64,000 bases of DNA, taken from assembly GCF_001865675.1 (NCBI RefSeq), contig NZ_CP011319.1:1674001-1738000 (forward strand), written 5' to 3'. This DNA is from Janthinobacterium sp. 1_2014MBL_MicDiv. GTDB taxonomy: Bacteria > Pseudomonadota > Gammaproteobacteria > Burkholderiales > Burkholderiaceae_D. The notes under the pieces are model-generated. The model searched no databases. It was not told the DNA's origin and was given only the letters and a program-made list of their open reading frames with translations. Shown here piece after piece: positions 8,537-16,854 of this stretch (position 1 is its first letter; every line of letters starts with the position of its first letter). A program made the translations under genes and the position numbers.

Positions 8537-9694
8537 CTACAGGCTCAGCTCCAGCACCTTGCGGCTGACGGCGGGCGTCACTTCGCGCTGCTCGCCCAGC
8601 GCCGTCATGCCGTGCGCTTCCAGTGCCGCCACGACGGCGTCCACGCTGGCATGGTTCAGGCCATAGTCGGCCAGGCGCGTCTTGACGCCCATGTGGCGGA
8701 AGAAGAATTCCGTGCGCGCGATGGCCGCCTCGATGCGGCCATCCTCGTCGCCGCCGTCGAGGCCCCACACGCGGGCCGCGTACTGCAGCAGCTTGGCGCG
8801 CTTGGCCTGCTTGCGCACGCGCAACATGCTGGGCAGGATGATGGCCAGCGTCTGCGCGTGATCGAGCTCGTACAGGGCCGTCAATTCATGGCCGATGGCG
8901 TGCGTGGACCAGTCCTGCGGCACGCCCACGCCGATCAGGCCATTCAAGGCCAGGGTGGCGCTCCACATCACGTTGGCGCGCACGTCGTAGTCGTCCGGGT
9001 GGGACAGGGCCTTCGGGCCTTCCTCGATCAGGGTCAGCAGGATGCCTTCGGCGAAGCGGTCTTGCACGGACGCGTTGACGGGGTAGGTCAGGTATTGCTC
9101 CATCACATGCGCGAAGGCATCGACGACGCCATTGCCCACCTGGCGCAGCGGCAGGGTGAACGTCTTCGTGGGATCCAGCACCGAGAATTTAGGATAGACC
9201 TTGCGGCTCATGAACGAGCGCTTTTCCTGCGTGGCCTTGCGCGTGATCACGGCCGAGCCATTCATTTCGGAACCCGTGGCCGGCAGGGTCAGCACGGTGC
9301 CGAAGGGCAGGGCGGCGTCGACGATCTTGCCGCCTTTCGCCAGGATGTCCCAGGCCTCGCCTTCATGCAGCGCGGCCGCGGCGATGAACTTGGTGCCGTC
9401 GACCACGGAACCGCCGCCGACGGCCAGCAGGAAATCGATGCGCTCGCTTTTCACGAGGGCCACGGCCTGCATCAGGGTTTCATAGCTGGGATTCGGTTCG
9501 ATGCCGGCAAATTCCAGCACCGTGTGGCCGGCCAGCGCCGCGCGCACCTCATCGTAGACGCCGTTCTGCTTGATGCTGCCGCCGCCATACGTCATCAGCA
9601 CCCTCGCCTGCGGCGGGATCAGCGCCGTGATGGCGGCGATCTGGCCCTGGCCGAAGAGGATTTGCGTCGGATTGTAGAAATCGAAATTGAACAT
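8537..9694 (-). CDS. yqhD: Iron-containing alcohol dehydrogenase, YqhD type
   Basis: 385 residues, the usual size for group III NAD(P)-dependent alcohol dehydrogenases. It opens with FNFDFYNPTQILFGQGQI, has the nucleotide motif GGGSVVDGTK, and the metal-site region DAFAHVMEQYL and GHELTALYELDHAQTLAI with its His residues. YqhD-type enzymes use NADPH to reduce short-chain and peroxidation-derived aldehydes. It stands alone: no divergent AraC/LysR activator is adjacent, the neighbour being the small EncFtn-like protein. The symbol follows similarity to E. coli YqhD and is not proven orthology. Confidence 0.9.
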   Translation of the reverse strand: MFNFDFYNPTQILFGQGQIAAITALIPPQARVLMTYGGGSIKQNGVYDEVRAALAGHTVLEFAGIEPNPSYETLMQAVALVKSERIDFLLAVGGGSVVDGTKFIAAAALHEGEAWDILAKGGKIVDAALPFGTVLTLPATGSEMNGSAVITRKATQEKRSFMSRKVYPKFSVLDPTKTFTLPLRQVGNGVVDAFAHVMEQYLTYPVNASVQDRFAEGILLTLIEEGPKALSHPDDYDVRANVMWSATLALNGLIGVGVPQDWSTHAIGHELTALYELDHAQTLAIILPSMLRVRKQAKRAKLLQYAARVWGLDGGDEDGRIEAAIARTEFFFRHMGVKTRLADYGLNHASVDAVVAALEAHGMTALGEQREVTPAVSRKVLELSL

Positions 9695-9841
9695 GGGGCT
9701 CCCGCTGCGATGTGTAGGCTAATGCCGAGCCATGATTATGGCCGAACGGGGCGAAACGTGTCGTGGGCGCTTGAGCTTTTCGCCCGCGCGGCGGAGAATG
9801 CAGCGCAGGCCATATCACCCACTACGCGAAAAGGAAGCCGC

Positions 9842-10147
9842 ATGACCACCGTCCCACTGGAAGAATCCGATTTGCCCGCCACCGCGCTCGACATGCACCG
9901 CGCCATCGGCGCCGCCATCGCCGCGCTGCAAGCGCTGGACCTGAACAGCCAGCGCTTCGAGGCGTGCACCGACCCGGAACTGCGCCGCGTGCTCGCGCAT
10001 GCGGGCGATACCAGCCGCAAGGAAGTCGCCATGCTGCTCGAATGGATGCGCCGCCGCGACGCGCGCCTGGACAAGGAAATGAAGGAAGCGCTGTTCAAGG
10101 CGGGCCCCATCGTGGCCCAGTATCATTATGATGAAAAAGTATCGTAA
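9842..10147 (+). CDS. Small helical protein resembling encapsulated ferritin (EncFtn) without metal ligands
   Basis: 101 residues, nearly all helix. From H19 to I90 it follows the EncFtn pattern: HRAI..., LEAxD-like ALQALD, QR, then C-DPEL--LAH, then AMLLEWMRRRD--LDKE----LF--GPI. EncFtn is a ferroxidase packed inside encapsulins. By my recalled alignment the three iron ligands (E32, E62, H65 in the R. rubrum protein) become A28, S58 and E61, and the Trp-Tyr pair is Leu-Asn, so iron oxidation is unlikely. No encapsulin shell gene is in the window. The start follows AAAAGGAAG. The family call is moderate; the function is unknown. Confidence 0.7.
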   Translation: MTTVPLEESDLPATALDMHRAIGAAIAALQALDLNSQRFEACTDPELRRVLAHAGDTSRKEVAMLLEWMRRRDARLDKEMKEALFKAGPIVAQYHYDEKVS

Positions 10148-10359
10148 CTATTGGTTTGTTGCCGTGGCGTACCATGCGCCACACCGGCCTTGCTTCGCGT
10201 AGACTGTGGCCCTAATTGAATTTAACGTCGGCGAGCGGCGTTGCGAGCGGATGCGCGTTGTGGCCGAGGAGCGGAACTGTACTGAGGTACAGCGAGCACC
10301 GGAGGCCGCAAATCGCGCCGCGCAGTCGCCGTTGCCCGGCGTCTTCCTGAGGGTTTTAT

Positions 10360-10839
10360 ATGAAGTCATTACCATACCGAGAAGGCAGCTGGTTTGCCGT
10401 GCCCTTGCCGGGCGGCGGCTATGCCGTCGGCGTGGTGGCGCGCACGGCGCCTGCCGGACGCATCATGCTGGCGTATATGTTCGGGCCGAAGCGCGACAGC
10501 CTGCCCGCGCTGGATGAACTGGAAGCCTTGCAGCCGGAGCAGGCCGTGCGCCGCCTGCGCACGGGCGACATGGCCCTGCTCAACGAACGCTGGCCCCTGC
10601 TGGGCGACAGCCGCCATTGGAACCGCGCCGCCTGGCCCATGCCGGCGTTTATCCGCCGTAACGAATCGCTGCAGCGCGCGTGGCGCGCCAGCTATGCGGA
10701 CGCCGATCCGGCCAAGCTGGACCGCGAGGAATCGATACCCTTCGATACGCCGGGCATGGAAAGCGATTCCCTGTACGGTTACGGGGCCACGGAATTGTTG
10801 ATGAATAAATTGCTGGCGCAGGAGCAGGCGTCCGCTTGA
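10360..10839 (+). CDS. Imm26-like immunity family protein
   Basis: 159 residues, soluble. The opening REGSWFAVPLPGGGYAVGVVAR followed by IMLAYMFGPKR is the Imm26 pattern (a beta-rich N-terminal half in which the gene product is thought to bind a partner toxin). A later helical part runs LQRAWRASYAD and ends in LLMNKLLAQEQ. Imm26 members usually protect against polymorphic toxins, yet no toxin gene lies within reach here. The start at 10360 follows GAGGG. A repeat element separates it from envZ. The call rests on motif resemblance only. Confidence 0.65.
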   Translation: MKSLPYREGSWFAVPLPGGGYAVGVVARTAPAGRIMLAYMFGPKRDSLPALDELEALQPEQAVRRLRTGDMALLNERWPLLGDSRHWNRAAWPMPAFIRRNESLQRAWRASYADADPAKLDREESIPFDTPGMESDSLYGYGATELLMNKLLAQEQASA

Positions 10840-10873
10840 CCGTTGTCGGGCGGCGGAGACGCCGGAGCCGGCA

Positions 10874-10969
10874 GCGTAGGCGGATTGGCGCCTGGCGCGC
10901 AATCCGACAGGAATAGCCAACAATGTTGTCGGATTACGCGAGGCAAGACCTCGCCGATCCGACCTACGC
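10874..10969. repeat. Dispersed intergenic repeat, copy A
   Basis: Outer arms GCGTAGGCGGAT and ATCCGACCTACGC enclose inner CAATCCGAC and GTCGGATTACGCG. The same cores recur at 18897-18980 and 28885-28940. It lies between two convergent genes, where a folded transcript could act as a terminator or mRNA end. Confidence 0.8.
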
Positions 10970-10972
10970 CGC

Positions 10973-12331
10973 TTATACCGCCGGCAAGCTGATCTGAAAC
11001 GCCAGGCCGCCGCCTTCGCGGTTGCGCACCTGCAGTTCGGCGCCGTGGCGCAGCAGCACGCGGTCGACGATGGCCAGGCCCAGCCCGGCACCGTTTGCCT
11101 GGCCGCGCGCCGTGTCGAGGCGGGTGAAGGGTTTCAGCAGCTGCTCGATCTTTTCCGCCGGCACGCCGGTGCCATGGTCCTGCACTTCGATGATGACTTT
11201 TTTCGCGCCATGGCTGGTGCGCACCTGGCAGGCGATGTCGATTTCCGTCACGTCGCTGCCCGGCGTCTTGCCATAGCGGCGCGCATTCTCGATCAGGTTG
11301 TTCAGCACGCGGCGCAGGTCCGTGGCATTGCCCATCGCCTGCGCGCCATCGGCGATCGTCGCATTGATCTTCACGTCGGGCAGGCGCATCGCTTCGCGCG
11401 CCATGTCGCTGAGCAAGCCGCTCAAGTCCACATTCGTAAAACTCGACGCTTCCGTCGGCCTGGCGTAGTCGAGGAACTGGCCGATGATGGCGTCCATCTG
11501 CCCGATATCGGACTGGATGCCTTCGCGCGCCTCGTCCGACAGGTTCGCCATTTCCACTTCCAGCTGCATGCGCGCCAGCGGCGTGCGCAAATCGTGCGAG
11601 ATGCCGGCCAGGATCACGGCGCGGTCCGATTCCACCTGCTGCAGGTCGTCGACCATCTGGTTGAAGCTGCGGTTCGCCTCGATGATCTCGATCGGGCCTT
11701 TTTCCGGCAGCGGCGCCGGCTGCTTGCCCTTGGCGATATCGCGCGCGGCCGCCGTCAAACGCGACAGCGGCAGATTGATCAGGCTGGAAATGATGGCCGC
11801 GCCCAGCACGGACAGCAAGGATACGAGACTGGCCCAGCCCAGCCACTGGAAGCCCGTCAGGCCGCGCAGGCGCTCGCGCTCGAGCATCAGCCAGTATTCG
11901 TCGTCGTCGATCTTGAAGCTGACCCAGAAGCCGGCCACGCCGTTGACGCGCGCGGAAAAGCGCGTGTCCTCGCCCAGCTTGGCCTTCACCAGCGCCTCGA
12001 TGTCGGGCATCAGGTAATTGTCGGGCGGCGGCTCGATGCGGTCATCCTCTTCCAGCGGGAAGATGCGGATGCCTTCGTTGCTGACGAGGTCGAACAGCAG
12101 TTCGCGCCGCAGCTCGGGCGCCGAGTGCGTCAGGGCCGCATGCGTGATGGTGACGACGGAAATGACCTGGGCGGAAATCTGCTGCGCCTGCGGCTCGCGC
12201 TGGATGACGGAAATCATGCCGATCCAGGCGATCATGCTGACGGTGGTCAACGTACCCAGCAGCAAAAAGGTGCGCCAGAACAGGCCGCTTTTCAGCCGTG
12301 CCAGGCTGATATCGGGAACAAGCTTCATCAT
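10973..12331 (-). CDS. envZ: Sensor histidine kinase, EnvZ type
   Basis: 452 residues. A first membrane segment (GLFWRTFLLLGTLTTVSMIAWIGM), a periplasmic domain of about 130 residues, a second membrane segment (WASLVSLLSVLGAAII), HAMP, then H box GISHDLRTPLARMQLEVEM, N box NNLIENARRYG, G1 QDHGTGVP and G2 GAGLGLAI. The H box wording is that of EnvZ/RisS. The cognate regulator gene lies 13 bp upstream on the same strand, so the two are co-transcribed, regulator first. In relatives the pair answers osmotic or acid/Mg signals and controls porins and virulence; which applies here is not visible. Confidence 0.93.
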   Translation of the reverse strand: MMKLVPDISLARLKSGLFWRTFLLLGTLTTVSMIAWIGMISVIQREPQAQQISAQVISVVTITHAALTHSAPELRRELLFDLVSNEGIRIFPLEEDDRIEPPPDNYLMPDIEALVKAKLGEDTRFSARVNGVAGFWVSFKIDDDEYWLMLERERLRGLTGFQWLGWASLVSLLSVLGAAIISSLINLPLSRLTAAARDIAKGKQPAPLPEKGPIEIIEANRSFNQMVDDLQQVESDRAVILAGISHDLRTPLARMQLEVEMANLSDEAREGIQSDIGQMDAIIGQFLDYARPTEASSFTNVDLSGLLSDMAREAMRLPDVKINATIADGAQAMGNATDLRRVLNNLIENARRYGKTPGSDVTEIDIACQVRTSHGAKKVIIEVQDHGTGVPAEKIEQLLKPFTRLDTARGQANGAGLGLAIVDRVLLRHGAELQVRNREGGGLAFQISLPAV

Positions 12332-12344
12332 GCCTCGCCAGCGA

Positions 12345-13115
12345 TCAGCGCGGCTGTCCGTCCGGGATGAAGACGTAGCCGAGGCCCCACACGGTCTGGA
12401 TGAACAGCGGGCTCGACGGATCAGGCTCGATCAGCTTGCGCAGGCGCGAGATTTGCACGTCCAGGCTGCGGTCGAAGACTTCGTATTCGCGTCCGCGCGC
12501 CAGTTCCATCAGCTTTTCGCGCGACAGCGGCTGGCGCGCATGGCGGGCAAATACTTTCAACACGGAAAACTCACCGGTTGTCAGCGGCACCGTTTCGCCA
12601 TTCTTTTTCAAGGTGCGCGTGCCCAGGTCCAGCACGAAATCGCCGAATTCGAAGGTTTGCGGCGTTTCCGACGGCGCGCCCGGGATTTCATCGGGACCCT
12701 TGCGGCGCAGCACGGCGCCGATGCGGGCCACCAGTTCGCGCGGATTGAACGGTTTCGGCAGGTAGTCGTCGGCACCCATTTCCAGGCCGACGATGCGGTC
12801 CACGTCTTCGCCCTTGGCCGTCAGCATGATGATCGGCGTCTGGTCGCCCGCGCCGCGCAGGCGGCGGCAGATCGACAGGCCGTCTTCGCCGGGCAGCATC
12901 AGGTCGAGCACGAGCAGGTCGTAGCGCTCGCGCAGCCACAGCTTGTTCATCGCAGTGGCGCTCTCGGCCGTGAAGACATTGAAACCTTGCTCGGTCAGGT
13001 AGCGGCGCAGCAGGTCGCGCAGGCGCACATCGTCGTCCACCACCATGATTTTCGCCTGGTGGCCATGGATCGATTGCGTATTTGCATTGCTGCCGGTTGT
13101 GGAGGTTGTGGTCAT
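12345..13115 (-). CDS. ompR: OmpR-family response regulator
   Basis: 256 residues with a receiver (KIMVVDDDVRLRDLLRRYL, phosphoacceptor in LLVLDLMLPGEDG, TAKGEDVDR, and DDYLPKPF) and a C-terminal winged helix (LTTGEFSVLKVFARHARQPLSREKLMELARG ... LDVQISRLRKLIEPDPSSPLFIQTVWGLGYVFIPDG). This is the OmpR/RisA wording. It is first in a two-gene operon with the EnvZ-type kinase. About 195 bp separate it from the divergent secreted-protein gene. The N-terminal 20 residues before IHGHQAKIM are low complexity, so a later start is possible. Confidence 0.94.
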   Translation of the reverse strand: MTTTSTTGSNANTQSIHGHQAKIMVVDDDVRLRDLLRRYLTEQGFNVFTAESATAMNKLWLRERYDLLVLDLMLPGEDGLSICRRLRGAGDQTPIIMLTAKGEDVDRIVGLEMGADDYLPKPFNPRELVARIGAVLRRKGPDEIPGAPSETPQTFEFGDFVLDLGTRTLKKNGETVPLTTGEFSVLKVFARHARQPLSREKLMELARGREYEVFDRSLDVQISRLRKLIEPDPSSPLFIQTVWGLGYVFIPDGQPR

Positions 13116-13310
13116 TTAGGGTGTCGTGTTATCTTATATTAGTTGCTATAGTAACGCCTCGCGCGGCGTCGGCAAGGGGCTGTGGCGACCCATTACAAAC
13201 TGTTACAAACTTTACCCAATTACTCTTACTGCACCGTGTAAAGCATCATACACTGGGGCCACAGTGGAAATCAGCTTTAAGTTTATACGGCATCGCGGAA
13301 GAGGAACTCA

Positions 13311-13700
13311 ATGAATATCGTTACCCCAAAAATTCACGCCGCTCCCAGCGCATCAGCCTTCGCACGTGCCGTGCTGTCCACGTTCGCCGTTTGTTCCGTG
13401 TTGGCGGCCAGCCTGGCGCACGCGCAAAACCAACCGCCACGCCGCGACGACCAGCAGCAGCAACAGCAGCAAATGCAGGCCCAGCGTTACGAACAGGTGC
13501 AACGCAGTAATGATACGCGACTGCGCGAACAACGTGACGCACGCAGCTTCGACACGCGTGCCGAAGAGCAGCGCCGCGCCAACGACGGCGCCGAGGCATC
13601 GCGCCGCACGGGCCGCATGACGCCCGACGAGCGCCGCGACCTGCGCCGCCAGATCAATGAAGTGGGCCAGGACATCTATTCCAACCCGCCACGCCGATAA
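13311..13700 (+). CDS. Secreted Gln/Arg-rich hypothetical protein
   Basis: 129 residues with a signal peptide (FARAVLSTFAVCSVLAASLAHAQ). The mature part is almost all polar: a run of Gln (DDQQQQQQQMQAQ) followed by Arg/Asp/Glu-rich sequence and RMTPDERRDLRRQINEVGQDIY. The last segment resembles the end of small periplasmic proteins of Burkholderiales that have no assigned role. It is likely a disordered, highly charged periplasmic protein. The ribosome site GAGGAA is good, and a terminator follows. It is divergent from the ompR regulator, so it might be under its control. Confidence 0.8.
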   Translation: MNIVTPKIHAAPSASAFARAVLSTFAVCSVLAASLAHAQNQPPRRDDQQQQQQQMQAQRYEQVQRSNDTRLREQRDARSFDTRAEEQRRANDGAEASRRTGRMTPDERRDLRRQINEVGQDIYSNPPRR

Positions 13701-13721
13701 CTATTTTCGGCAATCCATCCG

Positions 13722-13755
13722 ACAGGGCCATCTCGAAAGACTTGGCCCTGTTTGC
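13722..13755 (+). terminator. Rho-independent terminator
   Basis: ACAGGGCCA (13722-13730) pairs with TGGCCCTGT (13743-13751), with a weak T tract after it. It closes the Gln-rich protein gene. Confidence 0.7.
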
Positions 13756-13869
13756 ATTTGGTGGCCCGATTTTTTGCTGAGTCAGGCACGCCGCCACGCC
13801 CCGTGATATTGTTCAAGTGTACTGAGTAAGTGCAATTTGGCAAGTTTTCTGTTTTGGGGGAGGCAAGTG

Positions 13870-15735
13870 GTGAGCGACGACGACACGCCCGTTCCAGATG
13901 CGGCCCACGCGGCCAGCTTGCCGCATGGCCTCGTCCAGCGCCACGACGGCGCGTTCTTTGACCTTTCCCTGGCGCCCGCCCAGTTGCGCGCCGCCGTTGG
14001 CCAGCTGTTCCTGTCCGGCCAGCTGCTGGCCGGCCTCGACTACCCCTTGTTCCTGCTGACACTATTCCATGCGCCGGTGCCGCGCGCCGCGCCCAAGGGA
14101 GACGCCTTGCTGCGCGTCGCCGCCCGCGTGGCGCCATTCCCGGCCGCGCGGCGGGCCCTGTATAAACAGGTCAAGATCCGCGGCGACGTGGCCGAGTTTT
14201 ACTTTGAGGCGCTGGCGGCCGATGCGGATGGCCAGGTGCCGGCGCGCCGCGAATTTGACGAGCTGGTGGCCGACCTGTGGGGCAAGGGCGTGCTCTACGG
14301 CCTCGACAGCGTTGCCGTGCGCGCCATCCTCGATACTGGCAAGGCCGAGCGCATCACGGTGGCGCGCGCGCTGCCGCCGCAGCCGGGGCGCGACGCCCAG
14401 TTGGTCGAGGTGTCGCAGGGCATCCACCGCGACGATGCGCCGCGCGAGCGTCCCGACGGCCGGCTCGATTTGCTCAGCTTCAAGAACCGCTTCCCGCAAG
14501 TGAAAAAACATGCACGCCTGCTGCGCCTGCTGCCGGGGGCGCCCGGCCAGCCCGGCTACGACCTGGCCGGCAACGTGCTGCCGCCGCCCGCGCCGCTGGA
14601 GCTGGACCTGGCGGCGGCAGCGGGCGTGGGCACGGTGGCCGAGCATTTCAGCGATGGCGACTTCATCGTGGCCACGCTAGATGGCTACGTGAATGTCGAT
14701 GAGCAGGGCAAGATTTCCGTCGAGAACAAGATCGTCAGCCGCGAAGGCGTCAGCAGCCGCACCACGGGCAACCTGAAGCTGCGCGCCGCGTACGAGGAAT
14801 ATGGCGAGGTGCAGGAGCAGCGCCAGCTCGACGGCAGCGACATCACCATCCACGGCGACGTGTATGGCCATCTGCACTCGCATGGCGGCTTGATCTTGCT
14901 CCATCGCAACTTGGTGGGCGGCACGGCCTTCAACGAGCACGGCGACGTGCGCATCGAGGGCGTGGCGTCCGGCTCCGTGGTGCAGTCGCTGAGCGGCGAG
15001 GTGCACTTGCGGCGCGCGGAAAGCTGCGTCATCGCCGGCACGCGCGTGGTGATCGACCACGCCAGCAATTGCGAGATCATCGCCGACGACGTCGTCATCG
15101 AGCTGGCCGAAGGCTGCGCCGTGGCGGCCCGCACCATCAAGGTCGGCAGCGCCGGGCCGCGCAAGCAGGTGGAAATGCTGCTGTTTCCGCTGGTGCCCGA
15201 TTTGAGCAGCCTGGAGCAGAAGATCGCCGACAGCCTGGCCAGGGGCGCGCAATACCTGCAGATGCGCGACAAGCGCCAGCAGGAAATCGATGCCATCGCG
15301 CAGCTGCCCGAGGTGCGCAACTACCTGACCCTGGCGGGCCAGCTGCGGCGCGGCGAACTGCAGCTGCAGCCGGCACAGCAGTTACAGTACGACAAGCTGG
15401 CCGCGCGCATCGCGCCCGTGCTGAAGGAAGTGGCGCGCCTGCGCGTGGAAGTGAAACAGTCTGAAATCCTGCAGGCGCAGATGCTGGCGCTGGTGGCGCA
15501 ATTGCGCCAGGAGCGCCAGGCCATGGCCGGCCAGTCGCGCTGCACGCTGGGTCTGGTCGATGGCGAGACGACGGTGCGCGCCATGGTCGTGCCGCGCGGG
15601 CCGGCCAAGGTCTACGACCGGCCGCCGAAGGAAATCAAGGCCTTGCTGCGCAGCGCCACGCCGGCCACCCAGCTGGTGTTTGCCGACAGCACGGGAACCC
15701 TGGACTGGACGTATGCGCCGCCGCCGGGCGGCTAG
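13870..15735 (+). CDS. FapA/DUF342 domain protein
   Basis: About 621 residues, cytoplasmic. The C-terminal two thirds carry the DUF342 (FapA) pattern: a beta-helix-like region (GDVYGHLHSHGGLILLHRNLVGG ... GDVRIEG ... VHLRRAESCVIAGTRVVI) followed by a long coiled coil (SSLEQKIADSLARG ... EVARLRVEVKQSEILQAQMLALVAQLRQERQ). FapA proteins are linked to flagellar and envelope processes and to polar localisation of motility regulators. The ribosome site GGGGGAGG (13856-13863) points to GTG 13870, six bases downstream. The N-terminal 200 residues are less conserved. Its stop overlaps the convergent arfB stop by four bases. Confidence 0.85.
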   Translation: MSDDDTPVPDAAHAASLPHGLVQRHDGAFFDLSLAPAQLRAAVGQLFLSGQLLAGLDYPLFLLTLFHAPVPRAAPKGDALLRVAARVAPFPAARRALYKQVKIRGDVAEFYFEALAADADGQVPARREFDELVADLWGKGVLYGLDSVAVRAILDTGKAERITVARALPPQPGRDAQLVEVSQGIHRDDAPRERPDGRLDLLSFKNRFPQVKKHARLLRLLPGAPGQPGYDLAGNVLPPPAPLELDLAAAAGVGTVAEHFSDGDFIVATLDGYVNVDEQGKISVENKIVSREGVSSRTTGNLKLRAAYEEYGEVQEQRQLDGSDITIHGDVYGHLHSHGGLILLHRNLVGGTAFNEHGDVRIEGVASGSVVQSLSGEVHLRRAESCVIAGTRVVIDHASNCEIIADDVVIELAEGCAVAARTIKVGSAGPRKQVEMLLFPLVPDLSSLEQKIADSLARGAQYLQMRDKRQQEIDAIAQLPEVRNYLTLAGQLRRGELQLQPAQQLQYDKLAARIAPVLKEVARLRVEVKQSEILQAQMLALVAQLRQERQAMAGQSRCTLGLVDGETTVRAMVVPRGPAKVYDRPPKEIKALLRSATPATQLVFADSTGTLDWTYAPPPGG

Positions 15736-16130
15736 TCGGTGACCTTGCCACGCGACTGTTTCAAGATGCTGTGCGTGCTCTTGCTGTCGAGGCGGCGCCG
15801 CTGCGAGCTGCGCGTGGGCTTGGTGGCGCGCCGCACGGCGGGCAGGAAAGTCACGCTGTCGATGATTTCCTGCAAGCGGCGCAGGGCTTCTTCCTTGTTC
15901 TGTTCCTGGCTGCGCGACTGCTGCGCCTTGAGCACCAGCACGCCATCCTTGCTGATGCGGCTGTCGCGCAGGGCCAGCAGGCGTTCCTTGTACGCGTCCG
16001 GCAGCGACGAGGCGGCGATGGGGAAGCGCAGGTGGATGGCGCTGGAGACCTTGTTGACATTCTGCCCGCCCGGGCCCTGGGCGCGGATGGCGGAAAATTC
16101 GACTTCAGCGGGATTGACGAGGTGTTGCAT
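15732..16130 (-). CDS. arfB: Ribosome rescue peptidyl-tRNA hydrolase ArfB (YaeJ)
   Basis: 132 residues. The GGQ loop (RAQGPGGQNVNKVSSAIHLRF, G21-G22-Q23) hydrolyses peptidyl-tRNA in stalled ribosomes. The basic C-terminal tail (RRATKPTRSSQRRRLDSKSTHSILKQSRGK) inserts into the empty mRNA channel, as in known ArfB. Lack of a codon-recognition domain separates it from release factors. ATG 16130 is chosen because the frame continues upstream with no homology. It is alone and convergent with the FapA gene. Confidence 0.94.
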   Translation of the reverse strand: MQHLVNPAEVEFSAIRAQGPGGQNVNKVSSAIHLRFPIAASSLPDAYKERLLALRDSRISKDGVLVLKAQQSRSQEQNKEEALRRLQEIIDSVTFLPAVRRATKPTRSSQRRRLDSKSTHSILKQSRGKVTD

Positions 16131-16325
16131 GGCCTGCCTGTGGGGAAACGGTGCGGCTATTGTAAGGGAAGATGGCTGCGCCGGCGCAAGGGCGGGCTTG
16201 CCGGCCGATGATGTCTTCCGGGAAAGTTGATGTTTCTCAACGCCGGCTGCGGCGATGCTGGTTAGCATGGGCCAACGTTGCGCCACTGCGCATCCTGGCA
16301 GCGCTTACCGGATGAAAGGATCATC

Positions 16326-16814
16326 ATGCAGCCCACGACGACCGCTGGCGCCGCAGGAGCGGCGGAACGTAGCACCGTGCAATACCTGAGTTTCCGGCTG
16401 GGCGGCCTCGAATATGGCCTCGATTACCGCTGCGTGCGGGAATTGCGTCCGCTCAAGGAGCTCGACCGTTTTTCCTCGGAAGGGGAAGTCTTGCAAAGCG
16501 TGGCCGTGTCGCGCGGCGTGATCATTCCCATCGTCGACATGCGCGCCGCGTTCGGCAGCATGCAGGGCACGCCCGACCCCGCCACCGACGTGATCATCCT
16601 GCAGCTGAGCAATGGCGTGATGGGCATGGTGGTCGATGGCGTCACCGATATCGTCAGCCTGGCGCCCGGCGACATTGCTCCCGTGCCCGGCCTGGGCGAC
16701 ACCGAGGCCGATTATCTGCTGGGCGTGGGCAAGGTGGCGGGGCGCCGCCTGATCCTCGTCGACATCGACCGCCTGATGGCCATCCGCAGCGCCAGCCCCA
16801 TGCAGGTGGCATAA
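16326..16814 (+). CDS. CheW-like chemotaxis coupling protein
   Basis: 162 residues: a single CheW domain (VQYLSFRLGGLEYGLDYRCVRELRP ... GVIIPIVDMRAAFG ... MVVDGVTDIVSLAPGDIAPVPGLG ... YLLGVGKVAGRRLILVDIDRLM). CheW joins CheA kinase to chemoreceptors. AAAGGA five bases before ATG 16326 supports the start. It has no cheA or receptor gene beside it, so it is an orphan coupling protein that probably serves a system elsewhere. A bidirectional terminator follows. Confidence 0.92.
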   Translation: MQPTTTAGAAGAAERSTVQYLSFRLGGLEYGLDYRCVRELRPLKELDRFSSEGEVLQSVAVSRGVIIPIVDMRAAFGSMQGTPDPATDVIILQLSNGVMGMVVDGVTDIVSLAPGDIAPVPGLGDTEADYLLGVGKVAGRRLILVDIDRLMAIRSASPMQVA

Positions 16815-16842
16815 AAAAAGACGACCCGTCGAGTCGTCTTTT
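16812..16842. terminator. Bidirectional terminator between cheW-like gene and yheS
   Basis: AAAAGACGAC (16816-16825) pairs with GTCGTCTTTT (16833-16842); A and T tracts on either side serve both strands. Confidence 0.9.
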
Positions 16843-16854
16843 GTCGTCGCTTGA

